A stretch of DNA of 23,804 nt from Desulfobacteraceae bacterium UBA5623 (GTDB taxonomy: Bacteria > Desulfobacterota > DSM-4660 > Desulfatiglandales > Desulfatiglandaceae): contig DIKH01000088.1 of the NCBI GenBank assembly GCA_002424495.1, forward strand, positions 1 through 23,804, written 5' to 3'. How positions within the stretch are numbered: position 1 is the first letter of the stretch; the number at the start of each line of letters is the position of its first letter. A model generated the notes under the pieces. The model was given only the letters and a program-made list of their open reading frames with translations. It was not told the DNA's origin and searched no databases. This document shows positions 1 to 6,758 of this stretch, piece by piece. The position numbers and the translations under genes were made by a program.

Positions 1-2
1 TG

Positions 3-311
3 ATCAGGATCGGTCTGATGAGTTCTCCTTCTTTGCTGGAGGAAGGCCAGATTATTGCCGGACCATGGCACCCTGCCTTTGGATTTCTGGTCAGATCCGC
101 TATATATCAGTTAGGCATAGGCCTGATGCTGCCAGGTCATGGTGAGGCTGCACAGATAAGGATCATAGCGCCCAAAGAGGACATGGCCATGCTCCGAGGA
201 TACAAAAATCAGGGTCTGAAGGCGATTGGGGAAAGGACCGGCGCAAGGGTTTTAACAATAGAAACTGACGACTCCATTCCACGCGGAAAAATAAGGGTAG
301 AAAAAATATGA
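3..311 (+). CDS. Elp3-like radical SAM protein, C-terminal fragment
   Basis: The reading frame enters from the left edge and ends at TGA 309-311, so only the last ~102 residues are visible. The fragment reads IRIGLMSSPSLLEEG then GPWHPAFGFLVRSA, which I recognise as the conserved C-terminal part of the bacterial Elp3-like radical SAM family (COG1243 type). The catalytic Cys cluster would lie upstream, outside the window. The internal ATG at 18 is not a start, because the frame is open to the edge and the residues before it belong to the family pattern. The stop overlaps the era start codon in an ATGA arrangement (308-311), suggesting co-transcription and translational coupling. Bacterial members of this family have no well-settled function; the human and archaeal Elp3 modify tRNA wobble uridines. 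The family call is fairly secure, the precise role is not. Confidence 0.8.
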   Translation: MRIGLMSSPSLLEEGQIIAGPWHPAFGFLVRSAIYQLGIGLMLPGHGEAAQIRIIAPKEDMAMLRGYKNQGLKAIGERTGARVLTIETDDSIPRGKIRVEKI

Positions 312-1192
312 GCTTTTTATCCGGTTTTATCGCTATCATCGGTCCCCCCAATGCCGGGAAATCCACTCTCCTCAATCGTATCATGGAGACAAAGGTGGCC
401 ATAGTGTCTCCCAAACCACAGACCACCCGAAACCGCATCATGGGAGTTTACCACGGCGATGGCTTCCAGATGGTCTTTATCGACACCCCGGGAATCCACA
501 GGACGAGGTCTGCGCTGCACAAGAGCATGGTAGGATCGGCCCTTGCCACGCTTCAGGATGTGGACGTCCTGGTGGCCACGATTGATATGGAAAATCCCGA
601 TGACCCTGAGATGTCACAGGTCATCAGCAATCTTAAGGGCATTAAAAGACCGTGCATCCTTGCCATAAACAAGATAGACAAGGGCGCCAGGGAGCAACTG
701 TTGCCGATTATTGACAGCTACAGCAAGAAACACCGTTTCGATGCAATTGTTCCGATTTCCGCACAGACCGGAGAGGGGGTGGAAGGGCTGTTAAATGAGG
801 TCAAATCCCGGCTGGGGCCTGGGCCCCGGTTTTTTCCGGAGGACATGAATACCGATCAGACAGAGTCTTTTCTGGTCTCAGAGATCATCCGTGAAAAGAT
901 ATTTCTCCATGTGAGGCAGGAATTGCCCTATTCGTCTGCGGTCACAGTGGAAGACATGACGGAGGCAAGTAATAAAAACCTCTTGTCTATCACCGCCAAT
1001 ATCCATGTGGAAACCAACTCTCAGAAGGGGATACTGATCGGCAAGGGCGGCAGCATGATCAGATCAATCGGCGCCTCTGCCAGAAAGGAAATAGAAAGAA
1101 GACTCGGGGTGCGGGTCTATCTGGATCTCAAGGTAAGGGTGGAAAAAAACTGGAGTAAGGATACACGGGCGCTTAAACGATTGGGGTATTAA
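308..1192 (+). CDS. era: GTPase Era
   Basis: Era binds the 3' end of 16S rRNA and assists 30S subunit maturation. The 294-residue protein has the expected length and order: a GTPase domain with G1 GPPNAGKST (residues 12-20), G3 DTPG (59-62), G4 NKID (121-124) and G5 SAQ (151-153), then a C-terminal KH domain with the GKGG loop (245-248) followed by the typical RRLGVRVYLDLKVRVEKNW ending. The start ATG overlaps the stop of the upstream radical SAM gene by four bases. Nothing is missing or altered. After the stop the coding density drops sharply, so era appears to be the last gene of its operon, although no hairpin terminator is obvious. Confidence 0.97.
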   Translation: MSFLSGFIAIIGPPNAGKSTLLNRIMETKVAIVSPKPQTTRNRIMGVYHGDGFQMVFIDTPGIHRTRSALHKSMVGSALATLQDVDVLVATIDMENPDDPEMSQVISNLKGIKRPCILAINKIDKGAREQLLPIIDSYSKKHRFDAIVPISAQTGEGVEGLLNEVKSRLGPGPRFFPEDMNTDQTESFLVSEIIREKIFLHVRQELPYSSAVTVEDMTEASNKNLLSITANIHVETNSQKGILIGKGGSMIRSIGASARKEIERRLGVRVYLDLKVRVEKNWSKDTRALKRLGY

Positions 1193-1690
1193 CAGCTAAG
1201 GAATGCAAAAAAAGCTAAAATATCCTCTCGGAAGGCTGCCAGGTTTTACCAAGATGCCGACATGATTATCGGCAAACATATGAATCTTGTATTTCCAAGG
1301 CTCGCCCAAGACCCATTTCAACAATATAATAACAAAAAGTTTTCCGGTGATCTTAAGGGACACGGATACCTCTCCCGCTGGAAGATTTTTTAGCGCCAGA
1401 TCAACCATGTTAACTTGATGATATTGGATCGAAACCCTCCACTGGCAGGAGTTTTTTGAGCAGCTTTGGGCCGGTCCTGTAATTTGAATCTAGACATCCA
1501 ATCAACGAACATTGTCCATTTCCAGCAGTGCGATATTTTTTCTTGATTACCCACACATAAAAGCCTATATTTTTCGCCAAGTTACTTCATAGATCAACTG
1601 CTTTAATTTCTTTTATCATTTTTTCATTGTTCAAGACTGTTTGACTGTTCATAGAATTATCCAGTTAATAGTATAACTACACAATGCTGC
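1193..1690. other. Gene-poor gap downstream of era
   Basis: About 500 bases with no gene I can support. The longest open stretch is a 70-codon frame on the minus strand (1196-1408) that reads MVDLALKNLPAGEV at its start. It has no recognisable domain and no ribosome binding site that I trust. Another minus-strand piece around 1440-1560 is open for about 50 codons and is equally unrecognisable. The region is AT-rich and may contain degraded genes; I see no tRNA, terminator or repeat in it. Confidence 0.5.
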
Positions 1691-1903
1691 ATGTTATCAG
1701 GAGACTTTAAGATATTTAACATTCCCACTTCAATGAGAAAGTTGTACTATCCTTTTAATAAAAACAGCAGGAAGTTTGAACGCACCCCCGCCGAAATTAT
1801 GGAACAATGGAAAGAAGACTCAATAGAACGCGGAGTAGTTCAAAGACCTTTAAGCAAGCTTTCTGATAAAGAGAAACAAATTAAGGAAGAAAATACAAAA
1901 TAA
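1691..1903 (+). CDS. Small hypothetical protein
   Basis: A 70-codon frame ending in TAA. I do not recognise a family. The protein is strongly charged and hydrophilic, with a Lys/Glu-rich C-terminus (KLSDKEKQIKEENTK) and no membrane segment or Cys motif. Neither the first ATG (1691) nor the internal ATG at 1733 (MRKLYYPFNK) has a convincing Shine-Dalgarno sequence, so the start is uncertain and the 56-residue version from 1733 is equally possible. It lies in an AT-rich patch next to toxin-antitoxin type genes, so a small accessory or antitoxin-like protein is conceivable, but nothing in the sequence shows this. Confidence 0.35.
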   Translation: MLSGDFKIFNIPTSMRKLYYPFNKNSRKFERTPAEIMEQWKEDSIERGVVQRPLSKLSDKEKQIKEENTK

Positions 1904-1990
1904 AGACTGCCGAACCTTTTTCTGCACCTGACCGGTGTTCCGCTGTCGCTACACACCTCCAGGTGAGCAAATTGTTCGCCGTAAAAAAAC

Positions 1991-2018
1991 TTGACTTTTG
2001 TGGTTTTAAAGCTACAAT
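1991..2018 (+). promoter_or_regulatory. Sigma-70-type promoter of the higBA locus
   Basis: TTGACT at 1991-1996 (-35) and TACAAT at 2013-2018 (-10) are separated by 16 bases. A transcript starting about seven bases after the -10 box would begin at or next to the ATG at 2025, so the toxin mRNA may be leaderless. No ribosome binding site is visible before that ATG. Confidence 0.6.
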
Positions 2019-2024
2019 ATAACC

Positions 2025-2368
2025 ATGGATAATTCCCAGACGCAACTTCTCGAATATATAACCGAAGACGGGGAGAACCCCTTCCATAACTGGCTTAATT
2101 CGCTGAAAGATCGATCCGCACGGGCGCGGATCCGTGTTCGGTTGAATCGTGTAAGGCTTGGTAACCTTGGTGTTGTAAGCCTGTTGGAAAAGGTGTGAAT
2201 GAGTTACGGGTGGATTATGGTCCAGGCTATCGGATTTATTATGGAAAATCCAAGACGACGGTCGTGATTTTACTTTGTGGTGGTTCTAAAAAATCGCAGT
2301 CAAAAGATATTCAATTGGCGCAAGCATATTGGACCGATTTTAAAAGGAGGACGAAATGCACAAAGTAA
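2025..2368 (+). pseudogene. higB: HigB-type RelE/ParE-family toxin with a one-base frameshift
   Basis: The frame from ATG 2025 encodes ITEDGENPFHNWLNSLKD and ARIRVRLNRVRLGNLG, the N-terminal half of the HigB/Gp49-like RNase toxin family (addiction module killer protein). It then runs into TGA at 2196-2198. The C-terminal half continues in another frame from 2177: KPVGKGVNELRVDYGPGYRI, then VVILLCGGSKKSQSKDI and YWTDFKRR, ending at TAA 2366-2368. Relatives read GDCKPVG at the junction; here GGTGTTGTAAG would need one extra base (GGTGATTGTAAG) to give exactly that, so a single deletion near 2172-2174 explains the break. Repaired, the protein would be about 114 residues and overlap the antitoxin start by 13 bases, as in intact loci. 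A sequencing error or programmed frameshifting would look the same. Confidence 0.82.
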
Positions 2369-2655
2369 CAGAAAAATATGAAAATAATCTCAAAGAAGAT
2401 CTGCTCGATCCTGTTGAGGCCGCAGAATACTTAAATGCCGCACTGGAAGACGGTTCCCAAGAAGTGTTTTTAATGGCGTTGAAAGACGTTGCAGACGCAA
2501 AGGGTATTTCTGAAATAGCACGCGAAACAAAACTTAATAGAGAAAACCTTTATCGAATTCTTTCAACACAAGGCAATCCAAAATTAAAAAGTTTGAATTC
2601 TGTTCTGCATAGTGTTGGTTTGAAATTGTCTGTTGAAGTAGAAAATCAATTATAA
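2356..2655 (+). CDS. higA: HigA-type antitoxin (putative addiction module antidote protein)
   Basis: A 99-residue protein of usual length for the antidote family paired with HigB/Gp49-like toxins. The N-terminus LLDPVEAAEYLNAALEDG and the helix-turn-helix stretch (about residues 48-75, including ISEIARETKLNRENLYRILS and GNPKLKSLNSVLHSVG) are diagnostic. Such proteins bind and neutralise the toxin and repress their own promoter. The ATG is preceded by a strong ribosome binding site (AAAAGGAGGACGAA) placed inside the 3' end of the toxin reading frame. The antitoxin is intact while the upstream toxin is frameshifted, so the locus may now be a solitary antitoxin or repressor. Confidence 0.88.
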   Translation: MHKVTEKYENNLKEDLLDPVEAAEYLNAALEDGSQEVFLMALKDVADAKGISEIARETKLNRENLYRILSTQGNPKLKSLNSVLHSVGLKLSVEVENQL

Positions 2656-2680
2656 GCATCAGTCCACATTTCTTTGAAAA

Positions 2681-2743
2681 GGGGTCTGCCGATGACTCTT
2701 ATTGATTTGTAGATAATGGTAGCAAGAGTCAAAGGCAGACCCC
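2681..2743. repeat. Imperfect inverted repeat, REP/MITE-like
   Basis: Left arm 2681-2700 and right arm 2724-2743 pair over 17 of 20 positions: GGGGTCTGCC with GGCAGACCCC (10 bp), a 3-base mismatch, then GACTCTT with AAGAGTC (7 bp). The spacer is 23 bases. It lies between the antitoxin gene and the next small gene. There is no T-tract after the right arm, so a simple intrinsic terminator is less likely than a palindromic repeat element, though a role as mRNA 3' structure is possible. Confidence 0.65.
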
Positions 2744-2822
2744 TGAACTAATGTGAGCCAAGAGCAGATTTGGCCCCTATTACATCTGTTATGGCAAGAA
2801 AGTAATTTGGAGGATTAATGAT

Positions 2823-3023
2823 ATGGATAAGCTTCCGAGTCTTAATAAGAAAATTGTGACTGTTTTTTCCTTAGATGATATCGAGGAGGAAAAGAAATAT
2901 TGGTTTTCAAAAAGTCCGCTTGAACGAATTGAAGCTATTGAAATCAACAGAAGGATGATTTATGGCCAAGATCGAGTTACATCCAGACTTCAAAGATTTC
3001 TTGAGACTGCTGAACTCTCATAA
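2823..3023 (+). CDS. Small protein paired with nucleotidyltransferase
   Basis: A 66-residue protein preceded by a good ribosome binding site (GGAGG near 2810). Its C-terminal half, ERIEAIEINRRMIYGQDRVT and SRLQRFLETAEL, follows a pattern I know from short proteins encoded directly before DUF6036/AbiEii-like nucleotidyltransferases (RIEALE...YGYD..TARLQRVLEVAEL). No biochemical function is established for these. The last 62 bases overlap the start of the downstream gene in a different frame, so the two are almost certainly co-translated. By arrangement it could be an antitoxin-like partner; this is inference from the pairing alone. Confidence 0.7.
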   Translation: MDKLPSLNKKIVTVFSLDDIEEEKKYWFSKSPLERIEAIEINRRMIYGQDRVTSRLQRFLETAELS

Positions 3024-3411
3024 TGTCAAGTACTTGCTAGTTGGAGGCTACGCGGTAGGTTACCATGGCTACCCACGAGCAACCGGTGGTATGGACATCT
3101 GGATTGAAACAAGCGAATCGAATTCCAAAAAGGTCTCTTCAGCATTTCGTGAATTTGGTATGCCTTATGAGACTATTTCAGAAAGTCTGTTTTTAGAAGC
3201 AAACAAAGTAATTCGTATGGGTGTGCCGCCGGTACGGCTTGAAGTCATCACAAGCGCATCCGGGGTAGATTTCAATAAATGTTACTCCAATCGCGAGGTC
3301 ATAGAAATTGATGGAATCCTAATCAACTTCATTTCACTCCAGGATCTCAGAAAGAATAAACAGGCAGCCGGCAGACATAAGGATTTGGAAGACTTGGAGC
3401 ATTTGCCATAA
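2962..3411 (+). CDS. Nucleotidyltransferase-fold protein with altered active site
   Basis: A 149-residue member of the small nucleotidyltransferase group (DUF6036/AbiEii-like fold). The stretch LLVGGYAVGYHGYPRATG (residues 25-42) is the conserved GG...R.T core that precedes the metal-binding Asp-x-Asp. In this family the next residues are normally D-x-D-I-W; here they are G43-M44-D45-I46-W47, so the first Asp is replaced by Gly (codon GGT at 3088-3090, one base from GAT). The third carboxylate region reads VRLEVITSASGVDF. Start ATG 2962 has AAGGA upstream and lies inside the preceding gene. Intact relatives transfer nucleotides to targets such as tRNA in some toxin-antitoxin systems. With the changed Asp this copy may be inactive or only bind nucleotide. 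Confidence 0.8.
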   Translation: MAKIELHPDFKDFLRLLNSHNVKYLLVGGYAVGYHGYPRATGGMDIWIETSESNSKKVSSAFREFGMPYETISESLFLEANKVIRMGVPPVRLEVITSASGVDFNKCYSNREVIEIDGILINFISLQDLRKNKQAAGRHKDLEDLEHLP

Positions 3412-3462
3412 CATATCCTTTTAAATCGTACTAAAAATTCAACATTCAAAATTAATAATTCG

Positions 3463-5073
3463 TTGAACTATTTCGATCAAAAGAGAAATGAATTCCTCGC
3501 CTGCATATATTCCGGCAATTTTAGAGATGCTGAAAATGTATATAAGGCTATATCGCAGCGGATTCACAATACTTCGGAATTGTCTGAACTAGATCAGAAG
3601 GCGATCAATCAGTTGCAGCAGGCCGCAAAGAGGTTCCGGCCGCAACTGATTGAAAACTCCCAAGGCGGTTTAATGGCGGCCTATGAGGCAATTAGAAAGA
3701 GGCTTGCTAGGGCGGTCAGATGGCAAACTAAAAATATAGAGTTCATTGGCTATGATCAGTGGGCGCAAAAAACCGGGCTGACAGAGGACATAACTCATGT
3801 CATGTTTAAGACCGTATCCACATTACAGATGACCGTGGGGTGCAGCATCTCTTGCAGGAGGTGCAATGAATGGGCGCTTCCGGTGCCCAGAAAGCATTTC
3901 ACATTTGATGCGGCTACAAGATTGATAAGGGAGTTATTTGATGCGGGCAACAGTGATTTCGCCCTCTACTGTGCATCTGATCCCCTGGACTGGAGATGCG
4001 GGGAAAAAAATATTGTAGATATTATCGGTTTCATGTCGGACAGAGGATATAAATCCAGGTATGGGCTTTTGACAAAAATCCCCAGGGGCTCAGGCAACAT
4101 CGTCAAGGCACTCTTGACCCTTGGGGCGGACATAGGTTTCAGCATTACAGACAAGAACAGGTCAAAAGCGGAGAGGATCAAGGATGAGGCAGGAATAGAT
4201 ATTGAGGTTCAGCACGATTTTGATCAACTGCTGATTCCTGCCGGTCTTGATGAGGACTTTATCAGTATCAAGTCCTCAATCACTGACAACTATGGCACGG
4301 AAATCACTCCCGAGGGGGCGTTTTTGATTGTGCCGGCATTTACAAGCTCATTATATCCCACAGGGCAATGCAGGGTTCCGGTGACGCATGACACCAGGTT
4401 TTTTCTGAAAAAAAGGGTGGGAAGAGACGCCCTGCCAATCCAATATTTTAAACCCCTTGAAGCAGTGGACTCAGACGGCAGGGAATTTATTCCAAATGAA
4501 CTCTTTGATGTCCAAATCGCCAATATCCTGCTTGATAACGGTTCCGATCAATTGACGCCACCCGGAATGATGAATCTTCGTGAATATTTTAAGACATACG
4601 AGCCTGACGCGATAATGCGCAGAAGAGGCCTGCTTCCTGCGGTCGCAAAAGGGCTTAAAAAAGATATCCTGCTTAATGGAAAAGATAAAGAAGAGTCAAG
4701 GAAAAAACGCTATACTCGTTTCAGACAGGCCGTTGGTGACTATTCCAGGACCTGCCGGATTTCAGAGGTTCAAAAATTAAAAATAAATTCTTTTTCTTTT
4801 TATCTGGAATCCATCTCAAGGTATCTGAAATCCCATCCTGCGGAAGGCGATATCATTCGGTTTTTAAGAAGGCAGGACAGAGAAAAGGCCATTAATGAGT
4901 ATAGAGCATTAAAGGGCCATGGCCGGCCTGTGTATGACCTGATAACTAACAGGGAAACAGATACCTTTAATATGTTCCAGATCCTTATGTTCCAGTTGAT
5001 GGAAGACCCGGACAATGAAGAAGTCCATGGATTCATCAGGGATCATCCTGCCGACGCAACAGACATCTTATAA
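3463..5073 (+). CDS. Unclassified radical SAM protein
   Basis: A 536-residue protein whose only clear signature is the radical SAM [4Fe-4S] motif C127-SIS-C131-RR-C134 (CX3CX2C) in the context LQMTVGCSISCRRCNEWALP. The segment after it (LIRELFDAGNSDFALYCASDPLDW, then GLLTKIPRGSGN and LGADIGFSITDKNRSKAE) fits successive strands of a partial TIM barrel. About 110 residues precede the core and some 200 follow it (from ~340), with no added Cys cluster of the SPASM type that I can see. I do not recognise the family or substrate. The proposed TTG start has no visible ribosome binding site; no upstream ATG exists before the in-frame stop at 3409, and ATG 3673 (residue 71) is the next strong alternative. 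It stands alone, bounded by an intrinsic terminator. Confidence 0.8.
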   Translation: MNYFDQKRNEFLACIYSGNFRDAENVYKAISQRIHNTSELSELDQKAINQLQQAAKRFRPQLIENSQGGLMAAYEAIRKRLARAVRWQTKNIEFIGYDQWAQKTGLTEDITHVMFKTVSTLQMTVGCSISCRRCNEWALPVPRKHFTFDAATRLIRELFDAGNSDFALYCASDPLDWRCGEKNIVDIIGFMSDRGYKSRYGLLTKIPRGSGNIVKALLTLGADIGFSITDKNRSKAERIKDEAGIDIEVQHDFDQLLIPAGLDEDFISIKSSITDNYGTEITPEGAFLIVPAFTSSLYPTGQCRVPVTHDTRFFLKKRVGRDALPIQYFKPLEAVDSDGREFIPNELFDVQIANILLDNGSDQLTPPGMMNLREYFKTYEPDAIMRRRGLLPAVAKGLKKDILLNGKDKEESRKKRYTRFRQAVGDYSRTCRISEVQKLKINSFSFYLESISRYLKSHPAEGDIIRFLRRQDREKAINEYRALKGHGRPVYDLITNRETDTFNMFQILMFQLMEDPDNEEVHGFIRDHPADATDIL

Positions 5074-5109
5074 GATTGCAGAAAATCCTGAACGAGACTG
5101 TACAAAAAA

Positions 5110-5139
5110 AACCAGCCGCTAAATGCGCGGCTGGTTTTT
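5110..5139. terminator. Intrinsic terminator, probably bidirectional
   Basis: Arms 5110-5119 (AACCAGCCGC) and 5127-5136 (GCGGCTGGTT) form a perfect 10-bp stem with a 7-base loop. A run of T (5135-5139) follows on the plus strand, and the A-run at 5104-5111 gives a T-run on the minus strand. It ends the radical SAM transcript and could also stop the minus-strand regulator transcript arriving from 5371. Confidence 0.9.
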
Positions 5140-5370
5140 AGGAGGAAAGAGTAAAGAAATTTGACGTGACGGTTATAGTGTACTGCAAGATATCTGCCAA
5201 AACATTTATCCCAATTTATTTTTTTGGCAACCATCTGGTTTTAAAAGATATTTTTGCAGATCCGCATTCAGCCCCATCTTCAAGAGGCCCCACCAAAGTA
5301 CAACAAATTGTACTCAGAAAGCTTCTACCAAGACATATTGCATATAATATATTTAAATAACTAATAATTT

Positions 5371-6750
5371 TTAAGGTACAATATTTTGGTCCTTAAAAGT
5401 GATATTGTACTTTTTCATCTTGTGTTGTATCAGGCTCTTTGTGATGCCCAGGCTTCTTGCTGCATGAGACTGGATATTATCAGCACGGGCCAGTGCATTC
5501 CTGATCAGCCTCTCCTCAATCTGTTCGAGGGCCTTTGGCAGGGAAACATTTGCTGGGATGAACCTGTCTATATCCAATTCGCCTTCTGATTTGACAAGCC
5601 CCGGGGGAAGGTCATCAAGTGTGATTTCACCGCCTGAGGAAAGGACAACGGCCCTTTCTATCACGTTTTCAAGCTCCCTGACATTTCCTGGCCATGGATA
5701 GCTGTAAAAGGTCTTCCAGACCTCCGGGTTTAACTGGATTTTTTCCTTTTCCCCCTTGTACTTATCCAGAAAATGTTTTACCAGTAAGGCAATGTCATCG
5801 GTGCGCTCCTTTAAAGAGGGGACCTCGATATTAATGACATTCAACCTGTAAAAGAGATCCTCTCGAAACAGGTTGTTTGACACGTCTTCCTTAAGGTTCC
5901 GGTTGGAGGCGGAAATGATGCGGACATCCACCTTGATTGTCCTTGTACCGCCCACCCTATCGAATTCCATCTCCTGAAGCACCCTCAAAAGTTTTACCTG
6001 TAGGGCCGGCGTCATCTCACTCACCTCATCCAGGAAAAGGGTGCCGCCGTCTGCAAGCTCAAACCGCCCCTTTTTCATGGCCACGGCCCCTGTAAAGGCG
6101 CCTCTTTCATGACCGAACAATTCACTTTCCAGCAGTGATTCCGTCAGTGCCCCGCAGTTTATGGAGACAAAGGGGCGGTCTTTCCTCTGGCCACTGTAAT
6201 GAATTGCCTTTGCTATCAGCTCTTTTCCTGTCCCGGAGGGGCCGGAGACAAGCACCGAGGCCCTGGATTGGGCCACCTTGTCAATGACGTCATAGATCTT
6301 GAGCATCGCCCTGCTCTTGCCGATGATATTGCCGTGTCTGAAGCGGTCTGAAAGGGCGGCGCTAAGCAACCTGTTTTCCTTGATAAGCCGATAGTTTTCC
6401 AGGGCCTTTTTGACAGTGAGCTTAAGCTGCTCATTCTGGAAAGGCTTGGTGATGTAATCATAGGCATGCTTTTTCATCGCCTCGACCGCTGTTTCTATGG
6501 TGCCATAGGCGGTCATTATAATCACGGGCAGTTGGGGCTTGATCTTTTTGCATGCCTCCAGAAGCTCCATCCCGGTCATGCCCGGCATCTTCATGTCGGC
6601 AACAACCAGATCGAGATCAGAGTTGAGGACGATTCCAAGGGCATCATGGGCGCTTGAGGTTGTAACCACCTCAAAACCCTCAGGGCTCAACAGCGCCTCA
6701 AGTACAACCAGGTAATTTTTTTCATCGTCAACTATAAGGATAGTTTCCAT
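5371..6750 (-). CDS. Sigma-54-dependent response regulator, NtrC family
   Basis: A 459-residue cytoplasmic transcription activator with three domains. The receiver (1-120) has D8/D9, phospho-acceptor D52 in VVADMKMPG, T80 and K102. The AAA+ domain (about 143-370) has Walker A GPSGTGKE (170-177), the sigma-54 contact loop GAFTGA (217-222) and Walker B GGTLFLDE (235-242). The C-terminal Fis-type helix-turn-helix ends in HAARSLGITKSLIQHKMKKY. It would be phosphorylated by the kinase encoded eight bases upstream and activate sigma-54 promoters. I found no convincing -24/-12 sigma-54 site in the window, so its targets are unknown. All residues expected for activity are present. Confidence 0.95.
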   Translation of the reverse strand: METILIVDDEKNYLVVLEALLSPEGFEVVTTSSAHDALGIVLNSDLDLVVADMKMPGMTGMELLEACKKIKPQLPVIIMTAYGTIETAVEAMKKHAYDYITKPFQNEQLKLTVKKALENYRLIKENRLLSAALSDRFRHGNIIGKSRAMLKIYDVIDKVAQSRASVLVSGPSGTGKELIAKAIHYSGQRKDRPFVSINCGALTESLLESELFGHERGAFTGAVAMKKGRFELADGGTLFLDEVSEMTPALQVKLLRVLQEMEFDRVGGTRTIKVDVRIISASNRNLKEDVSNNLFREDLFYRLNVINIEVPSLKERTDDIALLVKHFLDKYKGEKEKIQLNPEVWKTFYSYPWPGNVRELENVIERAVVLSSGGEITLDDLPPGLVKSEGELDIDRFIPANVSLPKALEQIEERLIRNALARADNIQSHAARSLGITKSLIQHKMKKYNITFKDQNIVP

Positions 6751-6758
6751 TTAGGCCA

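Noticed and set aside
1196..1408. 70-codon minus-strand frame downstream of era
   Set aside because: No recognisable domain and no clear ribosome binding site; kept as part of the gene-poor gap.
2196..2198. TGA in the higB frame as another selenocysteine codon
   Set aside because: The sequence after it in the same frame does not continue the toxin; the family match resumes in a different frame before the TGA, so a deletion explains it.
5166..5360. 64-codon plus-strand frame after the terminator
   Set aside because: No ribosome binding site, no family pattern, and it lies between a terminator and a converging gene.
5376..5410. 9-bp inverted repeat GTACAATAT/ATATTGTAC at the 3' end of the response regulator gene
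   Set aside because: AT-rich, lies within coding sequence and has T-run only on the plus strand; the GC-rich hairpin at 5110-5136 is a better terminator.
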